12,646 nucleotides of DNA, taken from positions 1 to 12,646 of the forward strand of contig SBBT01000101.1 of the NCBI GenBank assembly GCA_005239595.1. The letters run 5' to 3'. Shown one piece after another: positions 7,216 through 12,646 of this stretch. The DNA is from Candidatus Troglogloeales bacterium (GTDB taxonomy: Bacteria; Nitrospirota; Nitrospiria; SBBL01; SBBT01). Position numbers and translations under genes: made by a program. Each line of letters begins with the position of its first letter. Position 1 is the stretch's first letter. The notes beneath the pieces were generated by a model. That model ran no database searches. It was not told the origin of the DNA and saw only the letters and a program-made list of their open reading frames with translations.

Positions 7216-8630
7216 TGCAGATAAAAAAATTTGAGGCATTAAAAATGTCGGAAGCCCTTCGGGCCATTAAGGAAGAACTGGGGCCGGACGCGGTCATTTT
7301 ATCCACGAGGGAGATACAGAAAAAGGGGGGAAAATTCGGCGTTATGGAAACACCCGTGATCGAGGTCATGGCCGCAGCAGATTCAACCCCGCCTCCCGCC
7401 GCCGGACAGTCCCCGCTTAGACCAGGAATTTTTCAACATCTCTTAAAAGAAATGGCCCTGGCGGGCCGTTTCTCCGCCGAGATTGCCCCTATTCAAGAAG
7501 AACTGCGCGCGATTCGCGAGTCGCTTGGAACGATTAAGGCGATAAGCGAAGAGAATGAAAAACAATTTTCCCGACTCCAAAAAACATATGACGAAATGAA
7601 AGAACTGCTAAAGAAAGGGATGGAGGGATCCAGAGAAGAAACAGCAAGACCGAAAGAGGCACGCGTTCCTTCCAAGTTGGTCAACCCGATCCCAACCAGG
7701 GAAACGGGCGCCGACGCAGTTGCAATGGACCGAAAACAGGAGACATCTTCGCTCAACGGCCTCCCCCCGCGGGGCAATCGCCAGCCGAAGGTGATATCCG
7801 TCACAAGTGGGAAAGGTGGGGTGGGGAAGACGAATGTGGTGGCAAACCTGGCGGTTGCCTTGTCGAGTTTTGGACAACGGGTTTTAGTCCTGGATGCCGA
7901 TCTGGCCCTTGGAAATATTGACGTGCTTTTCGGCATTGTTCCAAAATACAGCTTAACCCACGTTCTCAATGGAGAGAAGACCCTTCCCGAAATCATGGTC
8001 GAGGGCCCCCGTGGAATCAAAATTCTTCCCACAAGTTCAGGAACGGAGGATTTGACCCATCTGACTCCAGATCAAAAGCTGACGTTGCTCTCCGCGCTCG
8101 ATCAGCTGGAACAGGATGTGGACATTTTTCTCATTGACACCGGGGCTGGAATTTCCGCCAATGTCCTTTTTTTCAGCACGGCGGCCCAGGAAATTATTAT
8201 CGTTGCCGCGCCGGAGCCAACCTCGTTAACCGACGCCTACGCCGTCATGAAGGTGTTATCCAAACAACACGGAGAAAAACGATTCAGACTGCTTGTCAAT
8301 ATGGTTAAAAATGAAGGAGAGGCCAAAGAGGTCTATCGGAAACTCTGCCTGGTCTCCGAACAATTCCTGGATATTTCGATTGATTATATCGGTTCCATTC
8401 CAAATGACGACTATGTCAAGATGGCGGTATGCCAGCAGAAGGCGGTCGTTGATATCTATCCCAAGGCCAAATCGAGTGTCGAGTTTACACGTCTGGCAAA
8501 AAATGTTATGCAATGGCCGATAGCTATGGTTCCAAAGGGAGGCATCCAGTTTCTCTGGAAAGGTCTTCTCGCACCGCAGTACAGGCCCGCGTCTCCCCTC
8601 CTAGAGAAAACGGGAGGGACAGGGCATTAA
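7215..8630 (+). CDS. FlhF N-terminal segment fused to FlhG (MinD-like ATPase); no FlhF GTPase domain
   Basis: From the ATG at 7215 the protein has 471 residues. Residues 1-55 match the start of FlhF: MQIKKFEALKMSEALRAI, then EELGPDAVILSTREI and PVIEVMAA. Residues 56-190 form a polar linker with a charged, coiled-coil-like stretch at about 75-140. Residues 191-455 are a complete FlhG/MinD-type ATPase: deviant Walker A GKGGVGKT (199-206), VLVLDADLALGNIDVLFG with D227 and D229, the switch DTGAGIS (308-314), and a possible amphipathic tail GGIQFLWKGLL that could bind membrane. FlhF is normally about 350-450 residues and ends in an SRP-type NG GTPase; that domain is entirely absent here. FlhF places flagella and FlhG limits their number. 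The start shares a base with the flhA stop, and GAAGGTG (7204-7210) lies before it. Confidence 0.9.
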   Translation: MQIKKFEALKMSEALRAIKEELGPDAVILSTREIQKKGGKFGVMETPVIEVMAAADSTPPPAAGQSPLRPGIFQHLLKEMALAGRFSAEIAPIQEELRAIRESLGTIKAISEENEKQFSRLQKTYDEMKELLKKGMEGSREETARPKEARVPSKLVNPIPTRETGADAVAMDRKQETSSLNGLPPRGNRQPKVISVTSGKGGVGKTNVVANLAVALSSFGQRVLVLDADLALGNIDVLFGIVPKYSLTHVLNGEKTLPEIMVEGPRGIKILPTSSGTEDLTHLTPDQKLTLLSALDQLEQDVDIFLIDTGAGISANVLFFSTAAQEIIIVAAPEPTSLTDAYAVMKVLSKQHGEKRFRLLVNMVKNEGEAKEVYRKLCLVSEQFLDISIDYIGSIPNDDYVKMAVCQQKAVVDIYPKAKSSVEFTRLAKNVMQWPIAMVPKGGIQFLWKGLLAPQYRPASPLLEKTGGTGH

Positions 8631-8688
8631 CCGGTCTCTGAAAGAATTCTGGATAGAGGACCGCAGGGACCGGGAAAACCGAAGCGTA

Positions 8689-8700
8689 CGGAACCTTCCG
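8689..8700. other. Short palindrome in the fliA leader
   Basis: CGGAA (8689-8693) and TTCCG (8696-8700) form a 5-base inverted repeat with a 2-base centre, 16 bases before the stronger palindrome at 8717. Together they are the only ordered structure I see in the 116-base gap between the FlhF/FlhG gene and fliA. A TATAAA at 8712-8717 resembles a -10 box, but no matching -35 box lies at the correct distance. Confidence 0.2.
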
Positions 8701-8716
8701 AGCAGCCCGGATATAA

Positions 8717-8733
8717 AGGCTTTTCAAAAGCCT
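8717..8733. promoter_or_regulatory. Perfect 17-base palindrome before the fliA ribosome binding site
   Basis: AGGCTTTT (8717-8724) and AAAAGCCT (8726-8733) are exact inverted repeats around a single C. The fliA Shine-Dalgarno GAAGGA (8736-8741) begins 3 bases later. As DNA it looks like a dimeric repressor or activator operator. As RNA it would form only a short AGGCU/AGCCU stem with an A/U-rich top. Either could control sigma-28 expression, but the binding factor cannot be named from sequence. Confidence 0.4.
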
Positions 8734-8746
8734 GCGAAGGATTGAC

Positions 8747-9493
8747 ATGGCCGAGCCTTCTCGCACGCCACGGGCCGATTTGGCGCAGCGAGATCAATTA
8801 ATTGATGAATATGCCCCCGTGGTCCGTTACCTGGCACAGCGGCTGGCGTTTCGTCTTCCGCCTTACTTGGATATAGAAGATTTAATCCATGCGGGCATCA
8901 TCGGGTTGATGGACGCGATTGGGAAATACAATCCCGCAAAAGAGACCAAGTTCAAGACCTATGCGGAATTTCGCATCCGCGGGGCCATGCTTGATGAACT
9001 TCGTTCCCTCGACTGGATTCCGCGATCAGTGCGAGAGAAAATCGGGCTCCTTCAAAAAACCTTTGGTGGGCTTGAAAAAAAACTTGGAAGACCCCCTACC
9101 GGAGAAGAGGCGGCATCCGCCATGGAAATGTCCCAGGAACAATTTGACCACTTTATGTTTCAGGCAAAGGCGTCAACCCTGTTGAGCCTTGAGGATTTTG
9201 GGTTTAAGGAGGGGGAAGAGCGCAACATCTTTGAAGCGCTTGCCGATGCGCGTGCGGAAGACCCCCTCATTTCGCTCCTATCGCAAGACGTCCGGGAAAA
9301 GCTGGTTAAGGCCATCAAACAGCTTCCCAAAAAGGAGCAACTCGTCATTTCGCTTTACTATGACGAAGAGCTGACAATGAAAGAGATTGGGCAGACGCTC
9401 AACATAACGGAATCGCGTGTCTGCCAGCTGCATTCGCAGGCAATCTTACGGTTAAAGGGAAAGCTGAAAACGGTCGGCGATCGGGGGAAATAG
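8747..9493 (+). CDS. fliA: Sigma factor FliA (sigma-28)
   Basis: FliA directs RNA polymerase to late flagellar promoters (flagellin, chemotaxis, motor genes) and is held inactive by anti-sigma FlgM until the hook is finished. The 248-residue protein has region 2 at about residues 18-95 (LIDEYAPVVRYLAQRLAFRL, DIEDLIHAGIIGLMDAI, KFKTYAEFRIRGAMLDELRS followed by LDWIPRSVR). Region 3 spans about 96-150, and region 4 about 185-240, with the helix-turn-helix LTMKEIGQTLNITESRVCQL. These are FliA-type rather than SigB/SigF-type motifs. The ribosome binding site GAAGGA (8736-8741) is 5 bases upstream. A 116-base gap precedes the gene, larger than elsewhere in the cluster, and holds a palindrome that may regulate it. 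flgM is not in the window. Confidence 0.95.
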   Translation: MAEPSRTPRADLAQRDQLIDEYAPVVRYLAQRLAFRLPPYLDIEDLIHAGIIGLMDAIGKYNPAKETKFKTYAEFRIRGAMLDELRSLDWIPRSVREKIGLLQKTFGGLEKKLGRPPTGEEAASAMEMSQEQFDHFMFQAKASTLLSLEDFGFKEGEERNIFEALADARAEDPLISLLSQDVREKLVKAIKQLPKKEQLVISLYYDEELTMKEIGQTLNITESRVCQLHSQAILRLKGKLKTVGDRGK

Positions 9494-9522
9494 TTTGCTA
9501 ACCGCTCTTATATCTAAACAGC

Positions 9523-9547
9523 AACAACTCCAAAATAGGGGGTTGTT
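9523..9547 (+). other. Hairpin in the fliA-motA gap
   Basis: AACAACTCC (9523-9531) pairs with GGGGTTGTT (9539-9547) as a 9-base stem with one G-U pair and a 7-base loop (AAAATAG). CTTTAAC follows rather than a T-run, so it is at best a weak terminator. It ends 8 bases before the motA Shine-Dalgarno (AAGGGG, 9556-9561), where an mRNA structure could set the level of stator translation or stabilise the 5' end of a processed motA message. Confidence 0.4.
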
Positions 9548-9569
9548 CTTTAACGAAGGGGAATGAACC

Positions 9570-10322
9570 ATGGATTTGGCCACAGTTGTAGGTTTGATAT
9601 CTGCATTTGCGCTGGTAATCTGGGGTATTCTTTTGGGAGGGCCGCTTCTTCTCTTCTGGGATCTCCCCTCCGTCTATATTGTGGTGGGTGGAACTTTTGG
9701 CGCAACCATGATCAATTATCCGGTCAAAGATCTCTTTGGAATGGTCCTGGTTGTAAAAAACGTCTTTTTTCACCGAATTTCATCCCCCAGCGAAACCATT
9801 AAGGTTTTAGTGGATCTGGCAAGAACCACGAGAAAAAGCGGCATCCTCTCCCTTGAGCCTTTTATTAAAAGTGTGGATGATAATTTCTTTGCACAAGGAA
9901 TACGAATGATTGTGGATGGCGCGGAAGTGGACTCGATCAAGAGCGTGCTGGAACGGGAGATGGACTACACCAGTGCGCGACACAAACTGGGCGCCGAAAT
10001 TTTTACCACGATGGGAATGTATGCACCGGCCCTCGGCATGATCGGAACCTTAATCGGGTTGGTACAGATGTTACAACGTCTGGAAGATCCAAGCAAGATC
10101 GGTCCCGGAATGGCCGTTGCCCTTCTTACGACCTTTTATGGAGCGGTATTCGCCTATCTCCTCTTTCTCCCGATTGCCGGAAAGCTTAAAACGCGCAGCA
10201 AGCAGGAGATGCTGGTCAAGGCGCTGATCATGGAGGGTATCCTCTCCGTCGCCTCGGGAGAGAACCCAAGGGTGATGGAGGAGAAACTGAAGGTCTTTTT
10301 ATCTCCAAAACAGCGGAAATAG
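9570..10322 (+). CDS. motA: Flagellar motor stator protein MotA
   Basis: MotA is the rotor-contacting subunit of the ion-driven stator (five MotA around two MotB). The 250-residue protein has the four-helix layout: about residues 4-24, 28-50, 147-170 and 180-202. The cytoplasmic loop carries R88 and E96, spaced as the E. coli MotA R90/E98 pair that contacts FliG. The conserved prolines are present (P153 in APALGMIGTLIGLVQML, P201 in LLFLPIAGKLK), as is IGPGMAVALLTTFYGA. Length and motifs are like the shorter MotA/PomA-type subunits. Which ion is used is not settled by the sequence. AAGGGG (9556-9561) lies 8 bases before the ATG. Only one motA is present for the two motB-like genes that follow. 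Confidence 0.96.
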   Translation: MDLATVVGLISAFALVIWGILLGGPLLLFWDLPSVYIVVGGTFGATMINYPVKDLFGMVLVVKNVFFHRISSPSETIKVLVDLARTTRKSGILSLEPFIKSVDDNFFAQGIRMIVDGAEVDSIKSVLEREMDYTSARHKLGAEIFTTMGMYAPALGMIGTLIGLVQMLQRLEDPSKIGPGMAVALLTTFYGAVFAYLLFLPIAGKLKTRSKQEMLVKALIMEGILSVASGENPRVMEEKLKVFLSPKQRK

Positions 10323-10365
10323 ACGAAAGACAACCGCCTCTATCCATTATCAGAAAGCGTAGCGT

Positions 10366-11088
10366 ATGGCAAAGAGAAGACCGCTCGATGACGAGGAAGA
10401 ACCTGCGGGGGGAGAATCTGGCCAGCAGATGATTTCCATTGCGATTTCGTTGAAATTGCTGGTCTATTTTATCTATCTTAGCTCACTGGCTGCGGCGGAT
10501 ACGGAAAAGTCAAAGCAGGCGATTGAATCGCTTCGCAGCTCGTTTGGGATCCTTCGGGTCACACAGAATGCCTCCCCCGTCAAAAGAACTCCCCGTTTCG
10601 TTCCCATCGACAAGGATCTGGCAAAGCTGGTTCAGGAATTTCGGCGCGTGATCAGAGAAGAAAACCTGGAAGATCTGGTGGATGTCTTCGTCGAACGGGA
10701 CGACCTGGTGATTAATTTCTCGGATAAAATTCTTTTTCCTTCCGGCAGCGCGGAGATGCACCAGAATGCCACCACCCTTCTTGATAAACTCGGCAAGCTA
10801 ATAAAGACCTCTAACCGCCAGGTGCGGGTGGAAGGGCATACGGACAACCGTCCGATTACAACCGAGAGGTATCCCTCTAACTGGGAGCTCTCCGCAGCAA
10901 GGGCATCAACCGTTTTAAGATACCTGTCAGAGCGATGGAGTATCCATGGAGACATTCTGACCGCCATCGGTTTTGGCGAGTATCAGCCGCTCGCCTCCAA
11001 TAGTACCGCAGAGGGGAGGGCCAAGAATCGCCGTGTAAGCATTCTCTTGATTGGAAAAGGGAAGTCCGATGCCCAAAAAGAAGGTTAG
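10366..11088 (+). CDS. MotB-like protein with no acidic residue in its membrane segment
   Basis: This 240-residue protein has the MotB plan: a short charged N-terminus (1-20), one hydrophobic segment at about 22-44 (MISIAISLKLLVYFIYLSS), a linker (45-110), and an OmpA/MotB_C peptidoglycan-binding domain (about 111-229: FPSGSAEM, VEGHTDNRPI, YPSNWELSAARA, GFGEYQPLASN, GRAKNRRV). D160 and R179, which bind diaminopimelate in this fold, are kept. The membrane segment normally reads like 'TFADMMTLLLTFF', with the ion-binding Asp. Here no Asp or Glu is present, and the site aligns to Ala26 or Ile27 with a Lys at 30. Alternative frames do not restore the motif. It is intact and in the standard motB place, so an accessory or hetero-stator subunit is likelier than a pseudogene. 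The ribosome binding site is weak. It overlaps the next gene by 20 bases. Confidence 0.88.
   Translation: MAKRRPLDDEEEPAGGESGQQMISIAISLKLLVYFIYLSSLAAADTEKSKQAIESLRSSFGILRVTQNASPVKRTPRFVPIDKDLAKLVQEFRRVIREENLEDLVDVFVERDDLVINFSDKILFPSGSAEMHQNATTLLDKLGKLIKTSNRQVRVEGHTDNRPITTERYPSNWELSAARASTVLRYLSERWSIHGDILTAIGFGEYQPLASNSTAEGRAKNRRVSILLIGKGKSDAQKEG
11057..11062 (+). promoter_or_regulatory. Ribosome binding site deciding the second motB start
   Basis: AAGGGA (11057-11062), inside the end of the first motB-like gene, lies 6 bases before the ATG at 11069. This favours 11069 over the in-frame TTG at 11051, which would place the site inside the coding region and has no good site of its own. Confidence 0.6.
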
Positions 11089-12493
11089 AAAACCTTATCC
11101 CCAGAATGTAATCAAGAGTCTCGTTGCCCTCTTTCAGAGACTGATTGAACGCTACGGGATTGAGGAGCGGGTCTATGTGAAATCCGATAAAAGAGGGGTC
11201 ATTCTGACGATGTCGGATGCGATCCTTTCTGATCTGACGACGGTCGAACCGCCGCCAACGGGCAAACCCGCTTCAACCCCACCTCCCAAACCGAAGCCAA
11301 AACCGGAAAGACCTCTCTTTGAGCCAGGCACCGCCGACTTAAAACCGGAGGCTAAAAGGATTTTAGACGAGATGATCAATTTTCTCAGAAGTGAAGGAGT
11401 CATTGAACTAACCAGAGATCCGGACTATCCCATCCGGGTGGAAGTGCACACGGATAACACGCCGATATCCAATCCCCGCTATCCTTCAAACCGTGAGCTC
11501 TCTTCAGCCCGTGCCGAAAGCGTTGTACGTTATTTTTTAAAACCGGAGATGGAAGAGATAGAGGGATTGGATGTAAAACGCTTATCCTCTTCAGGTTTTG
11601 GAGAATTCCGACCCATTGCGGCCAACGACACCCCGGAAAACCGCGCAAAAAACCGCCGCATCGAAATTATTATTGTCAATGTCCAAGAAGAGATTGTTGT
11701 ACGAAAGATGGAATCATGGACCGAAGTCAACCCTGGTCAGTGGATGCTGACCTTTGGAGACATGACCAACCTCATGCTCACCTTTTTTATCTTTCTCTTT
11801 GCCGTAAGCTCGACTTCCAAAGACAAATTGCAGGAGACCCTAAAACAATTTAAACAAATCCCGCAAGAGAAAAAGGAACGGATGCTTGAGGTAAAGAGAA
11901 TACGAGAAAAAGAACGGGGGTTTTCTCCCGAAGAGGTTAAAAGAATCCTGGAAACGAAGGGAATTCAAGATAAGGTTTTGGTAAAATCCGATAAGCGGGG
12001 TCTTATTCTAACCGTGTCCGATGCCATTCTTTTTGATTCGGGGGCCGCTGAAATAAAACCGGAAGCAGAGCAGGTACTAAACGGGGTCGTTGAAATTTTT
12101 ACCGACACCGATTATCTGATTCGGATTGAAGGACATACCGACAATGTCCCGATTGTAAGCGCGCGATACCCCACCAACTGGGAGCTCTCTAATGGAAGGG
12201 CCGCGGTGGTCGCCCGTTACTTCATTGAACGTCATCAGCTTGCGCCCCAACGATTTTCTGTGGCAGGTTATGGCGAATTTCGGCCGGTTGAAACAAATGA
12301 CGATCTTCAATTGCGCGCAAAAAACCGCCGGGTGGAAATTGTAATTCTAAATAAAGGCGAGGTCAAAAAGTTTTCCGGGAGGGCAAATCCCGTCCCTGCT
12401 GCCTTGCCCCCGCCACCCACAGAGACGAAGCCAGAAACCATCCCTCCCTCTTCTCCTGCAGAAATAGCGCCAGAGTCTCCAAAAACATCTTAA
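11069..12493 (+). CDS. MotB-type stator protein with OmpA-like domains on both sides of the membrane helix
   Basis: From the ATG at 11069 the protein has 474 residues, far longer than the usual 250-330 of MotB. A basic start (MPKKKVRK) with no signal peptide or membrane helix leads into an OmpA/MotB_C-type domain at about 35-204 (VYVKSDKRGVILTMSDAIL, a proline-rich insert at about 55-82, then VEVHTDNTPI, YPSNRELSSARAES, GFGEFRPIAAND, NRAKNRR). Next is a true MotB membrane motif at about 224-247 (QWMLTFGDMTNLMLTFF) with the ion-binding D231. A charged linker and a second OmpA domain at about 303-428 follow (LFDSGAAEIKPEAE, IEGHTDNVPI, YPTNWELSNGRA, GYGEFRPVETND), then a proline-rich tail. This is the functional MotB candidate for the motA upstream. 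A possible internal start is the ATG at 11708. Confidence 0.9.
   Translation: MPKKKVRKPYPQNVIKSLVALFQRLIERYGIEERVYVKSDKRGVILTMSDAILSDLTTVEPPPTGKPASTPPPKPKPKPERPLFEPGTADLKPEAKRILDEMINFLRSEGVIELTRDPDYPIRVEVHTDNTPISNPRYPSNRELSSARAESVVRYFLKPEMEEIEGLDVKRLSSSGFGEFRPIAANDTPENRAKNRRIEIIIVNVQEEIVVRKMESWTEVNPGQWMLTFGDMTNLMLTFFIFLFAVSSTSKDKLQETLKQFKQIPQEKKERMLEVKRIREKERGFSPEEVKRILETKGIQDKVLVKSDKRGLILTVSDAILFDSGAAEIKPEAEQVLNGVVEIFTDTDYLIRIEGHTDNVPIVSARYPTNWELSNGRAAVVARYFIERHQLAPQRFSVAGYGEFRPVETNDDLQLRAKNRRVEIVILNKGEVKKFSGRANPVPAALPPPPTETKPETIPPSSPAEIAPESPKTS
11171..11680 (+). repeat. OmpA-like domain copy 1 inside the long MotB
   Basis: Residues about 35-204 are related to residues 303-428 of the same protein. 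The anchor VYVKSDKRGVILTMSDAIL matches VLVKSDKRGLILTVSDAIL. Copy 1 carries an extra proline-rich stretch (PPPTGKPASTPPPKPKPKP) between SDAIL and LFEPG. The DNA of the anchor differs at many third positions, so the duplication is old and is not an assembly artefact. Confidence 0.8.
11975..12352 (+). repeat. OmpA-like domain copy 2 inside the long MotB
   Basis: This is the canonical periplasmic peptidoglycan-binding domain that follows the membrane helix. It is related to copy 1 (11171-11680) and, less closely, to the domain in the preceding motB-like gene. It has the complete set of family motifs (GHTDN, NWELS..RA, GYGEF, AKNRRVEI) and no insert. Confidence 0.8.
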
Positions 12494-12566
12494 TTGACTT
12501 AAGTTCCATATCTTAGGGAAAAGACGCTGTAATAATAAGAACTACTGGACTGTTTGAGGTAAGGTC

Positions 12567-12646
12567 TTATGCTGCAAGGTTGAGCGCACGTCCGGTTTTT
12601 GGAAGCCCGCCTGATAGGATGGCGTTAAGGATGCGTCCAAAGGCGC
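12567..12646 (-). CDS. Possible C-terminal end of an opposite-strand gene
   Basis: On the minus strand one frame stays open from the right edge for 25 residues, with arginine/leucine/glycine-rich composition (GRILNAILSGGLPKTGRALN), and stops with TAA at 12569-12567. I do not recognise a family. A frame of this length is often open by chance. It is reported because it would make the motB end and the next gene convergent. The 73 bases between them (12494-12566) hold no clear terminator or promoter. Confidence 0.2.
   Translation of the reverse strand, partial: AFGRILNAILSGGLPKTGRALNLAA

Noticed and set aside
7600..7800. Frameshift as the cause of the FlhF/FlhG hybrid
   Set aside because: No other frame around the junction encodes FlhF GTPase motifs, and there are too few bases to hold the ~200-residue domain. 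A frameshift alone cannot explain it.
7493..8032. Minus-strand open frame (179 codons) across the FlhF/FlhG junction
   Set aside because: The Ser/Arg/Phe-rich product is typical of antisense reading of a coding gene. The plus strand has continuous FlhG motifs.
8712..8717. TATAAA as a -10 box for fliA
   Set aside because: The hexamer 17 bases upstream is CGGAAC, not a -35 box, and no sigma-28 or sigma-54 consensus is seen in the gap.
10420..10500. Frameshift hiding a normal MotB membrane motif in the first motB-like gene
   Set aside because: The two alternative frames were read: one stops quickly (TGA) and the other gives a Phe/Asp/Cys-containing string with no TFADMMTLL-like pattern. The visible frame aligns without gaps to MotB on both sides.
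12494..12536. TTGACT plus TAATAAT as a promoter after motB
   Set aside because: The boxes are about 30 bases apart instead of 16-18, and no gene on the plus strand follows in the window.
12580..12610. GCGCACGTCCGGTTTTTG, resembling the 3' strand of group II intron domain V
   Set aside because: The partner strand and GAAA loop that complete the domain V hairpin are not found upstream, and no reverse transcriptase is seen. Chance similarity is more likely.

Overview
The window is a compact, single-strand chromosomal flagellar gene cluster. From left to right it reads fliL (5' part missing), fliM, fliN, fliO, fliP, fliQ, fliR, flhB, flhA, a hybrid flhF/flhG gene, fliA, motA, and two tandem motB-type genes. 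Nearly all the DNA is coding. Genes overlap or lie within about 120 bases of each other, which suggests one or a few long transcripts. I could not recognise a convincing promoter or a classical terminator. The organism is a motile bacterium, probably Gram-negative. Gene order (export genes, then flhA-flhF/G-fliA, then motA-motB) and mid-range base composition would fit a Nitrospirota-like or deltaproteobacterial-type lineage, but this placement is inference and is not proven by the sequence.

Layout: bases 1-1653 encode stator-associated FliL and the C-ring switch proteins FliM and FliN. Bases 1683-7215 encode the export apparatus (FliO, FliP, FliQ, FliR, FlhB, FlhA). Bases 7215-8630 encode an unusual protein that joins the N-terminal segment of FlhF to a complete FlhG/MinD-like ATPase, with no SRP-type GTPase domain. 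Bases 8747-9493 encode sigma-28 (FliA). Bases 9570-12493 encode the stator: one MotA and two MotB-like proteins. The last ~150 bases hold no clear gene, only a possible tail of an opposite-strand gene.

How it fits together: FliP/Q/R/FlhB/FlhA export rod, hook and filament subunits. FliM/N form the switch. The FlhF/FlhG-type protein would set flagellar place or number. FliA transcribes late genes. MotA/MotB power rotation.

The standard flagellar genes look intact. The notable departures are concentrated in number/position control and in the stator: (i) the FlhF(N)-FlhG chimera without a GTPase domain; (ii) a MotB paralogue whose membrane segment has no acidic residue; (iii) a second MotB that carries an OmpA/MotB-type peptidoglycan-binding fold on both sides of its single membrane helix. 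Smaller departures are NPTA instead of NPTH in FlhB, a double Asp-to-Glu exchange at two key acidic sites of FlhA, and inverted repeats just before several ribosome binding sites.
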